From Planctomycetaceae bacterium (GTDB lineage: Bacteria; Planctomycetota; Planctomycetia; Planctomycetales; Planctomycetaceae), in assembly GCA_028284885.1 (NCBI GenBank), contig JANQQW010000318.1:1-33099 (forward strand): a DNA stretch of 33,099 nucleotides. Reading direction: 5' to 3'. Both the position numbers and the translations under genes were made by a program. The notes beneath the pieces were generated by a model that saw nothing but the letters and a program-made list of their open reading frames with translations, was not told where the DNA came from and made no database searches. Shown here one piece after another: positions 7,279 to 15,434 of this stretch; positions within the stretch are counted from its first letter, which is position 1; each line of letters begins with the position of its first letter.

Positions 7279-8198
7279 TCTCGGGCGACCGTCCGGATTT
7301 GCTCGGCGACGTCGAGTCCGACGTGCTCGCTCCACGCGGAGATCAGCCGCTCGAACACGGGGCCCGGTCGGCCGGAACCGATTGGCTGGCCGTTCGCCTT
7401 CGTCACGGGCAGCAGGCAGTAGGGCGTCGACGACGTGAACGCCTCGTCCGCGTTGAGCACGTCGTACATCGTCGTCGGCCGGCTCGTCATTGGCACTTCG
7501 AAGGCCGCTGCGAACTCGGCGATTCTTCGCTGACTCGTCCCTCCGAGCGCGCCCGCGGCCCCCGGCGCGCAGATCGCCCCCTCGCTGACGTAGAGGAAGT
7601 TCGCGCTGCTCGTCTCGGTGACGAATCCGTCGTGGTCCAGCAGCAACGCCCCGGCCTTCGGATCGACCAGCCGGGCCTGGGCGTCGGCCATGTACCAGAA
7701 CAGCCGGCTCCGCATCTTGAGCCGCGGGTCGATCGAATCCGCCGGCACGTGCCGGATGCTGGGCGTGACGAGATGCTGGCCGTGCTCGAGCTTCTCGGCC
7801 CACAGCTCGAACGGGAGCGGAAACGTGTGCACGCCGACTGTCGGCTGGCGGACCTGCCCGGCCCCGGCCGACCCGACGTACGTGGGATTCGCCCCGGCCG
7901 TGACGAACGCGACGATGCCCAGGTCGTGGTGCTCGGGGATCAGCGTCGCGTTGTGCGCGACCACTTCGTTCACCCGCTCCCGCAACGTCTCCAGCGTCAG
8001 GTCGCCACCGAAGCCGACGACCTTCAGCGACCGCAGCAGACGGTTCAGGTGCCGGTCCAGTTCGAAGGGCAGGTGGCGAAACGTGCGGATCATCTCGGTG
8101 ACGGCCGCCCCCTGCACGAGCCCGAGGTCGTGCACGGAGACCCGGGCGTCGGAGAGGGGGACCACGCGGCCGTCGAGACTCGCAATCGGTTCGCTCAT
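7266..8198 (-). CDS. Class IV (branched-chain / aminodeoxychorismate lyase type) PLP aminotransferase
   Basis: This 310-residue fold-type IV PLP enzyme starts at ATG 8198 on the minus strand. LDGRVVPLSDARVSVHDLGLVQGAAVTEMIRT is the typical N-terminal block. Lys161 in DPRLKMRSRL is the expected Schiff-base lysine. VTETSSANFLYV carries the Glu that contacts the pyridine nitrogen, and GGTSQRRIAEFA and DEAFTSSTPYCLLPV complete the family pattern. Members include IlvE, aminodeoxychorismate lyase (PabC) and D-amino acid aminotransferase. The sequence does not decide among them, although the LKMRSRL form is unlike standard IlvE. The message may be leaderless (see the -10 box at 8205-8210). Confidence 0.88.
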   Translation of the reverse strand: MSEPIASLDGRVVPLSDARVSVHDLGLVQGAAVTEMIRTFRHLPFELDRHLNRLLRSLKVVGFGGDLTLETLRERVNEVVAHNATLIPEHHDLGIVAFVTAGANPTYVGSAGAGQVRQPTVGVHTFPLPFELWAEKLEHGQHLVTPSIRHVPADSIDPRLKMRSRLFWYMADAQARLVDPKAGALLLDHDGFVTETSSANFLYVSEGAICAPGAAGALGGTSQRRIAEFAAAFEVPMTSRPTTMYDVLNADEAFTSSTPYCLLPVTKANGQPIGSGRPGPVFERLISAWSEHVGLDVAEQIRTVARERTA

Positions 8199-8204
8199 TC
8201 AGGG

Positions 8205-8210
8205 ATTGTA
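8205..8210 (-). promoter_or_regulatory. -10 box immediately before the aminotransferase start
   Basis: TACAAT (five of six consensus bases) reads on the minus strand and ends six bases before the ATG at 8198, so +1 would fall on the start codon. No Shine-Dalgarno sequence is present. A -35 box at the right distance is not recognisable. Confidence 0.5.
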
Positions 8211-8259
8211 CTAACTCCGACGGCTTTCGACTTCGTCACCGCGGAAGCCGTTCGAGGCG

Positions 8260-8288
8260 CTGACGACAGCCCTGGCTGGGGGTACACT
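8260..8288 (+). promoter_or_regulatory. Sigma-70-type promoter of the response regulator gene
   Basis: CTGACG (8260-8265) and TACACT (8283-8288) are separated by exactly 17 nt, each matching the consensus at four of six positions. Transcription would start near 8295, leaving a leader of about 47 nt with GGAAGGA placed seven bases before the ATG at 8342. Confidence 0.55.
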
Positions 8289-8341
8289 CGCCGTCGGCAT
8301 TCGCCGTTTTCCCCTCTCGCTCCACTCGGAAGGACGATCGC

Positions 8342-9031
8342 ATGACGATTCTCGAGCCCGTCGAACAGTCCGCGGCCGCCGACGTCCCGGACCCGGTCGT
8401 CTTCATCGTGGACGACGACCCGATCGTCAACGACTCGCTCCGCTTCCTCGTCGAGTCGGTCGGGCTGCAGGCCGAGTGCTTCGGCAATGTCGGGTCGTTC
8501 CTGGACGCCTTCGAACCGAACGCGCCGGGCTGCGTGATTTTGGACCTCCACCTTCCGGACGGCACGGGCATCGACGCGCTCCGGAGGCTGCGGGACAAGA
8601 GCCCCAGCATCCCGGTGATGATGGTGACGGCTGAGCCGCGTGTCCCGAAGGTCGTGACGGCGATGCGGCTCGGCGCGATCGACTTCTTGGAGAAGCCGCT
8701 CGACCACCTCGCGTTGTTGGACAAGGTGAAGCAAGCCGTCGAGCGGGACGTGGCCGACTGGCCGCGGAAGGCCGAGGTCCACGACATCCGCCGTCGGCTG
8801 GAGACGCTGACGAAGAAGGAGCGGGAGGTGCTCGAACTCGTCGTCGAGGGGCTGATCAGCCGTGCCATCGGCGACCGCCTCGTCATCAAGGAGAAGACGG
8901 TCGAGGCCCACCGAGCGAGCATCGCGAGAAAAATGGGTTCGGTGAACGTTTCCCAGCTCGTGAACATGGTCATGCGGGCCCGGCAACCGGAGAATCCGTT
9001 CGTCTCCAGTGACGAACCGACCGACTCCTGA
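8342..9031 (+). CDS. FixJ/NarL-type response regulator
   Basis: The 229-residue protein has a receiver domain (residues 20-135) and a LuxR-type helix-turn-helix (about 155-215). The acidic pair is in FIVDDDP, the phospho-acceptor is Asp68 in VILDLHLPDGTG, the Thr is in MMVTAEP and the Lys in FLEKPLD, so the receiver looks fully functional. The output domain has LTKKEREVLELVVEGLISRAIGDRLVIKEKTVEAHRASIARKMG, matching FixJ/TodT-like regulators. No partner kinase is adjacent; the hybrid kinase at 23.7 kb carries its own receivers. The next gene, fhcD, starts 17 nt downstream, so the two are probably one transcript. The target genes are unknown. Confidence 0.93.
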   Translation: MTILEPVEQSAAADVPDPVVFIVDDDPIVNDSLRFLVESVGLQAECFGNVGSFLDAFEPNAPGCVILDLHLPDGTGIDALRRLRDKSPSIPVMMVTAEPRVPKVVTAMRLGAIDFLEKPLDHLALLDKVKQAVERDVADWPRKAEVHDIRRRLETLTKKEREVLELVVEGLISRAIGDRLVIKEKTVEAHRASIARKMGSVNVSQLVNMVMRARQPENPFVSSDEPTDS

Positions 9032-9048
9032 GCCGACCGACCCCCAAG

Positions 9049-9987
9049 ATGCTCCCTGAGACGACTCTCGACTGCCACGGCGTTCCCGTGGTCGACACGT
9101 TCGCCGAGGCGTTCCCGACCGTTGCCGCACGGCTCGTGGTCACCGCAGCCTCCGAGGAGTGGGCCCGCACGGCCTGCCGAGAGGCCTCGGGCCACGCCTC
9201 CAGTGTGATCGCCTGCGACGCCGAGGCTGCCGTCGAAGGACCGGTCTCGCCGGAAGACACTCCCGACGGCCGGCCCGGGGTCTCCCTGCTCGTGTTCGCG
9301 TTCTCGAAGGACGCCCTCGCCAAGGCACTCGCCGCCCGCGTGGGGCAGAACGTGTTGACCTGCCCGACGACCGCCTGCTTCGACGGACTCGCCGAATCGG
9401 GGGACGAGTTCGACTTCGTCGCGCGACTCCCCGTCGGGGACGCCCTCCGGTTCTTCGGCGACGGCTTCCAGTCCTCCAAGAAGCTCCTCGACCGCCGCTT
9501 CTGGCGCGTTCCCGTCATGGACGGCGAGTTCGTCTGCGAGGACCGCGTCGGTGCGGTGAAGGGGGTGGCCGGCGGGAACCTCATCCTCGGCGGTCGCTCT
9601 GCCGCGGAAGCCCTCGCGGCCGCGGCGGCCGCCGCCGCCGCGGTCGAGGGCGTGCCAGGTGCCATCGCGCCGTTCCCGGGCGGCGTCGTCCGCAGCGGGA
9701 GCAAGGTCGGCTCGAAGTACCCGAAGCTGAAGGCCAGCACCAACCACGCCTACTGCCCCACGCTGCGGGCTCAGTGCGAGACCTCGGTCGACGACGAGAC
9801 ACGGGCCGTCTACGAGATCGTCGTCGACGGCCTGACCGCCGAGCACGTCCGCCGGGCGATGCACGTCGCCCTGCACGCCGCCTGCGCGTGTCCAGGGCTG
9901 ACGTGGGTCACGGCGGGCAACTATGGTGGAAAGCTGGGCCCGCACCACTTCCACCTGCGGGACCTCGTCGCCCCGCCCGCCGAGTGA
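9049..9987 (+). CDS. fhcD: Formylmethanofuran:tetrahydromethanopterin formyltransferase
   Basis: This enzyme (Ftr in methanogens, FhcD in methylotrophs) moves a formyl group between tetrahydromethanopterin and methanofuran during one-carbon oxidation and formaldehyde detoxification. The 312-residue product has the family's N-terminal TTLDCHGVPVVDTFAEAFP, NVLTCPTTACFDGL in the first half, and GGVVRSGSKVGSKYPKLKASTNHAYCPTLR in the second. It ends in GNYGGKLGPHHFHLRDL, a signature of the family. A run of nine alanines (codons about 9616-9642) lengthens a surface helix. In methylotrophs FhcD works in a complex with FhcA, B and C; none of these is in the window, so they must be encoded elsewhere or be absent. 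Confidence 0.93.
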   Translation: MLPETTLDCHGVPVVDTFAEAFPTVAARLVVTAASEEWARTACREASGHASSVIACDAEAAVEGPVSPEDTPDGRPGVSLLVFAFSKDALAKALAARVGQNVLTCPTTACFDGLAESGDEFDFVARLPVGDALRFFGDGFQSSKKLLDRRFWRVPVMDGEFVCEDRVGAVKGVAGGNLILGGRSAAEALAAAAAAAAAVEGVPGAIAPFPGGVVRSGSKVGSKYPKLKASTNHAYCPTLRAQCETSVDDETRAVYEIVVDGLTAEHVRRAMHVALHAACACPGLTWVTAGNYGGKLGPHHFHLRDLVAPPAE

Positions 9988-9994
9988 CTGCTAC

Positions 9995-11989
9995 GTGACG
10001 GACGCCTCGCCCGCCGTGACCGCCGCCGATCGCGATGCGGTTGCCCCGCGCGCCGTCCGGGCACTCTTGGTCACGGTCGTTCTGACCGCCGTTGCCGGCA
10101 ACCTGTTCCGGGCGGAGCCGCTGCAGAGTGCGAACGACCGGAGCCGTTGGTGCACCGTCGAGTCGCTTCTCTCCGGCAACGGTTACGTCATCGACGAGAT
10201 CGACGGCACCCGGGGCTGGAGCACGATCGACAAGGTCCGGCACGAGGGCCACTTCTACTCCACGAAGCCACCGATGCTCCCCACGCTCGTCGCCGGGGTC
10301 GCGTGGTGCGTCGAACGGGCGAGCGGGCTGGATCTGCGTGACGACACGCCCACCGTCGTGCCTTGGGTGCTCTTGTTCGTGAACGTCGTTCCGCTCGGCG
10401 TCGCCCTCGCGCTCTTGGGCCGCATCGCGGAACGGCACTCGTCCCGCGGCTTCACTCCGCTGTTCGTCGTGGCGGCCGCCGGGACGGCAACGCTGCTGCT
10501 GCCGTTCTCCTCGACGCTCAACAACCACACGGTCGCCGCCTGTTCGCTCGTCGTCTCGCTCGCGGCCTTCGACCGCATCCTCGCCGGCAGCCGTTCGTTC
10601 GTCGCCTTCGCCGTCGCCGGGTTCTTCGCGGCGTTCACGGTCGTCAACGAACTCCCGGCCGCCTCGTACGGCGTCGCCGTCTTCGCAGTGCTCCACTGGA
10701 AGTCGCCGTCGCGGACGTGGGCCGCCTTCGTCCCGGCCGCCCTCGTCCCGCTCGTGGCCCACTTCGCACTCAACGTCGTCGCGACCGGCGGCGTTGTCCC
10801 GTTCTACGCGAAGTACGGCACGGAGAAGTACGTCTACGTCCACGAGGGCGTCCCCAGCTATTGGGCGAACCCCACCGGCATCGACGCCTCGACCGAGTCG
10901 CCGCTCGTCTACTTCCTCCACTGCACCGTCGGCCATCACGGCATCTACTCGCTGTCGCCCGTCTTCCTGCTCACGCTCGTCGGCTGGTGGTTCACGTTGA
11001 AGAGGGCTCGCGACCGGAGCGAGCGAAGCAAACTGCTTCCGTTGGCCGCCATGGGGCTCGGGCTGACGGCGATCGTGCTCGCGTTCTATCTCTCTCGCAC
11101 CCAGAACTACAACTACGGGGGGATCAGCGCCGGCCTCCGCTGGACGATCTGGCTGATCCCGTTCTGGCTGGTCGGCATGCTGCCCGCGGTCGACCGTCTT
11201 GCCACCCCGCGCGGACGAGCCGTCGCGCTCGTCCTGCTGTTCGCCTCGGCGTTCTCGGCGTGGACCTCCGCCCGCTCGCCGTGGGCGCAACCGTGGCTGT
11301 TCGACGCGATGGAGCAGGCTGGCTGGATCGACTACTCGGAACCGGAGCCCACACTCGACGAACCGCTTCACACGCTGATCGGCTCGCTGCCGGGACTCCG
11401 TGACGAGACGAGGCCGAGTTGGATTCGATTCCGAACGACGGAGGGAGACGGTCGGTCAGTCTGGCTGTTGCTCTTCGACCACGGACTGGACGACGAGGGC
11501 GGCCACGAGCTCCGGTACGCCGTCAGCCCGGAACCGCTTCTCCTTGGACGCGCCCACGTCGTCACGCTGCGACCGGAGGAACTGCGGGGAACGGACACAC
11601 CCGACTGGCAGCGGGAGTCGCTCACTCACGATCCGACGATCTGGAAGCCGCGGGACGCTCGCGACGGCTTCTTCCCGTTCGGCCTGCCAGAGCCGGCACG
11701 TTTCCGTGTCCGCAAGATCGAGTACGTTCGCACGCCGCTTCGTCGGGACGCCTTCGAGTGCCTGCACTGCATGGCGACACTCGACAAGTTCGCTGGCGAG
11801 AACGGCCCGACGCTTCGGTACTACGCGGAGACCTGGCTGACCGACGAAGTCCCGTTCGGCACGGTCAAGTTCGCGACGACCGTCGTGAACCTCGACACGG
11901 GCGAACTCGTCTCCAAGCAGGTCTGGACGGCGATCGACGCGAGCGACTTTCCGACCGAGTCTCCGATCGTGGTGACGCCGTCCCGGTAG
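9995..11989 (+). CDS. Large multi-spanning membrane protein, possibly GT-C fold
   Basis: The likely start is GTG 9995, seven bases after the fhcD stop, giving 664 residues; no strong ribosome-binding site is seen. Residues about 15-440 contain 10 or 11 hydrophobic segments, for example VVPWVLLFVNVVPLGVALAL, TPLFVVAAAGTATLLLPF and GLGLTAIVLAFYLS. An early loop, HEGHFYSTKPPMLPTLVAG, resembles the first-loop motif of GT-C type glycosyltransferases (PMT/ArnT group), which use lipid-linked sugars. The C-terminal 200 residues are soluble and include a C-x2-C pair in FECLHCMATLDKF and a strand-rich end. The function is not established; a cell-envelope transferase is the best guess. It converges with the BshC-like gene with a 1-nt gap. 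Confidence 0.82.
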   Translation: MTDASPAVTAADRDAVAPRAVRALLVTVVLTAVAGNLFRAEPLQSANDRSRWCTVESLLSGNGYVIDEIDGTRGWSTIDKVRHEGHFYSTKPPMLPTLVAGVAWCVERASGLDLRDDTPTVVPWVLLFVNVVPLGVALALLGRIAERHSSRGFTPLFVVAAAGTATLLLPFSSTLNNHTVAACSLVVSLAAFDRILAGSRSFVAFAVAGFFAAFTVVNELPAASYGVAVFAVLHWKSPSRTWAAFVPAALVPLVAHFALNVVATGGVVPFYAKYGTEKYVYVHEGVPSYWANPTGIDASTESPLVYFLHCTVGHHGIYSLSPVFLLTLVGWWFTLKRARDRSERSKLLPLAAMGLGLTAIVLAFYLSRTQNYNYGGISAGLRWTIWLIPFWLVGMLPAVDRLATPRGRAVALVLLFASAFSAWTSARSPWAQPWLFDAMEQAGWIDYSEPEPTLDEPLHTLIGSLPGLRDETRPSWIRFRTTEGDGRSVWLLLFDHGLDDEGGHELRYAVSPEPLLLGRAHVVTLRPEELRGTDTPDWQRESLTHDPTIWKPRDARDGFFPFGLPEPARFRVRKIEYVRTPLRRDAFECLHCMATLDKFAGENGPTLRYYAETWLTDEVPFGTVKFATTVVNLDTGELVSKQVWTAIDASDFPTESPIVVTPSR

Positions 11990-11990
11990 G

Positions 11991-13652
11991 TCAGCCGCCG
12001 ACGTCGAGACCGGTCAGGAACGGCCGCAGCGACTCTTCGGGGAACAGCCACCACGCCCACTCGCGGTTCGCGAGTACGGTTTCCGCTCGTTCGCGCTGCT
12101 CGAGTCGCTCGACTTCTCCGCGCCACTCGTCCCACTGTTGTGACAGGAGCTCCGCCAACTGCTTGTTGACCTCTTGAAGCTCGTCGAAGCGACGACGGTT
12201 TCGCACGCTGTCGCGATGGCGCTCGCTGCGGGATCGCCTTGGCTCGCGAGCCGCCTCCGCGGAGTGCTGCTGCTCGACCAACTCGGCCTTGCGAGCGACC
12301 AGCTCCCGTGCGACCGGCGATGCGGCCCCGTCGACGTGTCGTTCCGGGTTGTACCGCAGGCTTCGTTCCCGTCGATGGAGCCGGGCCCTCGCCTCGGCCA
12401 ACCCGCCGGCTGCGACTCCGTTCTGGGAGAACGGCAGGTGCCGCGTCGCCGAGAGCAGCAGGAAGCGCGGCACGGGCAGGCCGAAGAACCGCTCGATCAG
12501 CCGGTCGGTCATCTCGTCGTACTTCGCCCCGCCCACGCCGTGGACGAACAGGTCGGACAGGAACAGCCGGGCGTACAAGGTCGTCGTCAACGCTCGCGTT
12601 CGCAGCCGGACGCCCCGGTCCTTCAGGGTCCCGATCGCCGCGACGGCTGCTTCTGCGTCCGTTGGAAGTTCGACTAGGTCACCGTCCCGGTCGCCGAGCA
12701 CGAGTCGGTCGGCACGACGTCGAACCACGACCGGCCGTCGAAGCTCGCCGCCGGCGTTCCAAGTCCAGAACGGCAGCTCGGTCCAGTCGTCACCGCCGTC
12801 CAGGGCCGGGACCGGGTGCGTTGCGCCGCGGATGCCGTTCGCCCGGCGGTACTCTCCGAGAACCTCGTTGTGCAGTTCCCGGAATCGCTCGGCGTCTCGT
12901 GCGAGGTGTAGCAGGAACCGCGCGAAGGACGACGTCTCGCAGAGTCGACTCTGCCGAACCTCGAGGTTTTCGCAGCCCCACCGCCGTTCGGTCCGGACGC
13001 GAACCCGGGTCAGCAACTCGGCGAGCCCGTCCCCCGCACGTGCCTCGGGCCAGTCGCGAGCGACGGACGGCTGGAGTCCCCACTCGGCCAACGCCCCGCG
13101 GAGTCGGTCCGACAGCGTCCGCCACGTCTCCGGATCGACGACGACGGACTCCTCCCACGGGGTGGCGGGCTGTTCGCCGTCGAACGGCACGGTCTCGACC
13201 CACGGCGACTCACTGCCGCCGACCGGCACGCGAACGGTGCTCGAAGCACGAAGGTCGCCGTCGACGACGAGGTTCACGCCGACGCCGTCCAGCCGCCTCG
13301 CGAGCGCGGCCGTGGCGAAGTTCTTGATCCAAACTCCCGGGTGGAAGGGCGCCGGTTGATGGCCCGTCATCACGACGAGGCGGACTCGGCGTGGCGATTC
13401 AACGGGCTCGCCCGCGAGAGACTCCGTCTCGCCGACCGCCGTCCGAATCAACTCGTCGCGGGCGGCTCGTCGCAAGTCGAGGAACGGTCGCCCGGCGATC
13501 AGAAGGGTGCCAGCCGAATCCGAGTTCGTCAGCCGCTGCACGTTTTCGCGTGCGAGGTCGGCCGCCCGGTCGAGCGGTGGGTCGGCGAGGATCGCGCCGT
13601 CATCACGCGGAACGCGGATGGACCGTGGATGGTCGGGTGAACCGGCCGGCAC
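11991..13652 (-). CDS. BshC-like protein of unknown function
   Basis: The start is GTG 13652, directly after the glycosyltransferase stop (zero spacing), with GAGG about 12 nt upstream; this gives 553 residues. TGHQPAPFHPGVWIKNFATAALARRL followed by NLVVDGD resembles the GQQ...LYTIHKAI...LA...VFWVATED pattern of BshC, the putative cysteine-adding enzyme of bacillithiol synthesis. LFVHGVGGAKYDEMTDRLIERFFGLPVPRFLLLSATRHL resembles the BshC segment ending in PRNSATL. The last 130 residues are an Arg/Glu-rich coiled coil (about 420-530), again like BshC. The similarity is distant, from memory, and no bshA or bshB is adjacent, although a glycosyltransferase precedes it. The protein may have a different substrate. 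Confidence 0.82.
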   Translation of the reverse strand: MPAGSPDHPRSIRVPRDDGAILADPPLDRAADLARENVQRLTNSDSAGTLLIAGRPFLDLRRAARDELIRTAVGETESLAGEPVESPRRVRLVVMTGHQPAPFHPGVWIKNFATAALARRLDGVGVNLVVDGDLRASSTVRVPVGGSESPWVETVPFDGEQPATPWEESVVVDPETWRTLSDRLRGALAEWGLQPSVARDWPEARAGDGLAELLTRVRVRTERRWGCENLEVRQSRLCETSSFARFLLHLARDAERFRELHNEVLGEYRRANGIRGATHPVPALDGGDDWTELPFWTWNAGGELRRPVVVRRRADRLVLGDRDGDLVELPTDAEAAVAAIGTLKDRGVRLRTRALTTTLYARLFLSDLFVHGVGGAKYDEMTDRLIERFFGLPVPRFLLLSATRHLPFSQNGVAAGGLAEARARLHRRERSLRYNPERHVDGAASPVARELVARKAELVEQQHSAEAAREPRRSRSERHRDSVRNRRRFDELQEVNKQLAELLSQQWDEWRGEVERLEQRERAETVLANREWAWWLFPEESLRPFLTGLDVGG

Positions 13653-14408
13653 TCACTCGTTCCTCGCCGGCCACTCGTCCGTCCACGCGTCCGCACAACA
13701 GTGCGTGGCGGCCAACTCCCGCTCGAGCACGGCCCGGTAGTGGTCCATTCGGATCGTCGCGTCGTCGAGCGACCCGCCGAACGACCGCTCCTCGTCGAGG
13801 TAGATCAGCGGCACCGCGTGCTCGACGATCCGGAGCCCCGCGTCCTTGGCCTGCACCCACAACTGCAACGGCATCGCGTAGCCGGGCTCGGTCACGTCGA
13901 GCTTCCGGAGCGCCTCCACCCGGTACGCCTTGAATCCGCAGAACGCGTCGGTGAGTCCGAGCCCGAGTCGTTCGTTGAGGAAGGCCGTGACGTCGGCGTT
14001 GATCTGCCGCCGTTCCACGGGAGGCAGACTGTCCCCGTCGAAGATCGCGAGGTAGCGACTCCCGGAGACGACGTCGTTCGGCGGCCCGTGCTCCGGGAAG
14101 ACGGCTGCGGCGAGCTCGGGGATTCGCTTCGGTTCGTGCTGACCGTCGCAGTCGATCGACACCAGCACGTCGTATTCGTGTTCGGTCGCGTAGTCGAACG
14201 CGGTCCGCAGCGCGGCCCCGTAGCCCCGGTTCGGTTCGTGACGGACGACGGTCACGTCCTCGAACTCGACCAGACGTTCGCTGGTCCCGTCGGTCGAACC
14301 GTCGTCCACGACGAGAACGTCGTCTGCGTAACGCCGGACCCGTCGGAGAACCTCGGCCACGTGCTTCGCCTCGTTGTAGACCGGAAGGGCGGTCAGCACG
14401 CGGGGCAT
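13653..14408 (-). CDS. Family 2 glycosyltransferase (polyprenyl-phosphate sugar transferase type)
   Basis: I choose ATG 14408 as the start. The open frame runs further upstream, but that part is unlike any glycosyltransferase, and a good promoter lies at 14463-14491. The 251-residue product has LTALPVYNEAKHVAEVLRRV, VLVVDDGSTDGTSE, NRGYGAALRTAFDYA and LVSIDCDGQHEPKRIPEL, which together are the GT-A nucleotide-sugar and metal (DxD-like) motifs of the DPM1/GtrB-type family 2 enzymes. CGFKAYRVEALRKL follows. No C-terminal membrane helix is seen, so it is soluble or peripheral. It is the first gene of a two-gene reverse operon with the BshC-like gene. Confidence 0.92.
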   Translation of the reverse strand: MPRVLTALPVYNEAKHVAEVLRRVRRYADDVLVVDDGSTDGTSERLVEFEDVTVVRHEPNRGYGAALRTAFDYATEHEYDVLVSIDCDGQHEPKRIPELAAAVFPEHGPPNDVVSGSRYLAIFDGDSLPPVERRQINADVTAFLNERLGLGLTDAFCGFKAYRVEALRKLDVTEPGYAMPLQLWVQAKDAGLRIVEHAVPLIYLDEERSFGGSLDDATIRMDHYRAVLERELAATHCCADAWTDEWPARNE

Positions 14409-14462
14409 GGCGTCGTCCTCGTTCGGGGTGAAGGCCGCGAGCACGTCGTTCGCGGTGACTCG

Positions 14463-14491
14463 ATTCTTGGGGGATCGACAACGAGGGTCAA
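14463..14491 (-). promoter_or_regulatory. Sigma-70-type promoter of the glycosyltransferase operon
   Basis: On the minus strand TTGACC (14486-14491, five of six) and AAGAAT (14463-14468, four of six) are separated by exactly 17 nt. Transcription would start near 14456, giving a leader of about 48 nt with GAGGA ten bases before the ATG. This supports the shorter start of the glycosyltransferase. Confidence 0.65.
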
Positions 14492-14599
14492 CTCGCAGCA
14501 CGCGAGGATCGCGCGTTGCCCCGGCCTCGACAGCCGTGTTGCGGCCGGTTCGGACACGCTTCTTCGAGCAGCACGACACTTCGTGGAGCGGCTGCTTCG

Positions 14600-14628
14600 T
14601 GGACAGCAGCGTGTGACTCGGGTATTCC
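14600..14628 (+). promoter_or_regulatory. Candidate promoter of the SDR-hydrolase operon
   Basis: TGGACA (14600-14605, five of six) and TATTCC (14623-14628, three of six) lie 17 nt apart. The start codon is at 14680, giving a leader of about 45 nt. The remainder of the divergent region 14409-14679 shows no coding signal. Confidence 0.42.
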
Positions 14629-14679
14629 GGATCGAGGATTCTCAGCACGAACGACATCGACGAAGTCGAGGAGCAACGA

Positions 14680-15411
14680 GTGACTTTGAAGGGCAAGACG
14701 GCCGTCGTGACAGGCGGCGGAACGGGAATCGGGCGGGCGTGTGCCGTCGCGCTCGCGGACGCCGGGGCGAAGGTCATCGTGACCGGCCGCCGCGAGGAGA
14801 AGGTTCGCGAGGTGGCCGACGCCTACGAGGGGCCGGGGGAGATTCACCCCCACGCCTGCGACGTCGGCAACCGCGACAGCGTCCGCACGCTGTTCGACAT
14901 CGCCAAGCAGCAGTTCGGCCAGGTCGATCTGTTGATCCACAGCGCGGGGACGAACATCCCCAACCGCACCATGGCCGCGATGGAGCCCGAGGACTGGGAC
15001 GAGGTACTCCGCATCAACGCGACCGGCGCGTACAACTGCATGTACGAGGTGCTCCCTGGCATGCGGGACCGCAAGGACGGCGTGATCGTGTTGATCTCGT
15101 CGGTCGCGGGGATTCGGGCCAGCGTGCTCGGCGGGGTTGCGTACTCGGCCTCCAAGTTCGCGATGGCGTCGCTCGGCCTGACGACGGCGCGCGAGGTGAA
15201 GGACGAAGGGGTCCGCATCACGAACGTCTACCCGGGCGAGGTGAACACGCCGATTCTCGACAACCGCCCCGTACCGGTCAGCGACGAACACAAGGCCCAG
15301 ATTCTGCAGCCGGAGGACGTGGCGGCCGCCGTCATGATGGTCTGCGAGCTCCCGCCGCGGGCCCACATCCCCGAACTGACGATCAAGCCCACGACTCAGG
15401 ACTTCGAGTGA
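14680..15411 (+). CDS. Short-chain dehydrogenase/reductase
   Basis: This 243-residue classical SDR uses NAD(P)H to reduce or oxidise a carbonyl or alcohol. The start is GTG 14680 with GAGGAG five bases upstream. The dinucleotide motif TGGGTGIG is at residues 11-18, an acidic or basic dinucleotide selector lies in VTGRREEK (favouring NADP), and HSAGTNIPN replaces the usual NNAG. The catalytic Ser141 is in LISSVAGI, with Tyr155 and Lys159 in YSASKFA. It resembles FabG-like reductases, but the HSAGTN form and lack of nearby fatty-acid genes leave the substrate open. A secreted hydrolase gene follows after 23 nt on the same strand, probably in one transcript. Confidence 0.92.
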   Translation: MTLKGKTAVVTGGGTGIGRACAVALADAGAKVIVTGRREEKVREVADAYEGPGEIHPHACDVGNRDSVRTLFDIAKQQFGQVDLLIHSAGTNIPNRTMAAMEPEDWDEVLRINATGAYNCMYEVLPGMRDRKDGVIVLISSVAGIRASVLGGVAYSASKFAMASLGLTTAREVKDEGVRITNVYPGEVNTPILDNRPVPVSDEHKAQILQPEDVAAAVMMVCELPPRAHIPELTIKPTTQDFE

Positions 15412-15434
15412 CCTTCCCGCAACGAGACGACAAC

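Noticed and set aside
8236-9954. Long open frame antisense to the response regulator and fhcD
   Set aside because: Its composition is low-complexity Arg/Ser/Gly-rich, and both forward genes have clear family signatures.
9908-11371. Long reverse frame opposite the large membrane protein gene
   Set aside because: It is rich in Arg, Glu, Gln and Gly without structure, typical of an antisense shadow; the forward frame gives ordered membrane segments.
14409-14777. N-terminal extension of the glycosyltransferase
   Set aside because: The added residues are unlike the family and would cross the promoter at 14463-14491; MPRVLTALPVYNE is a standard start.
13701-15434. Upstream extension of the secreted hydrolase to a much longer protein
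   Set aside because: The extension runs through the antisense of the glycosyltransferase and the SDR frame; the signal peptide at 15435 marks the true start.
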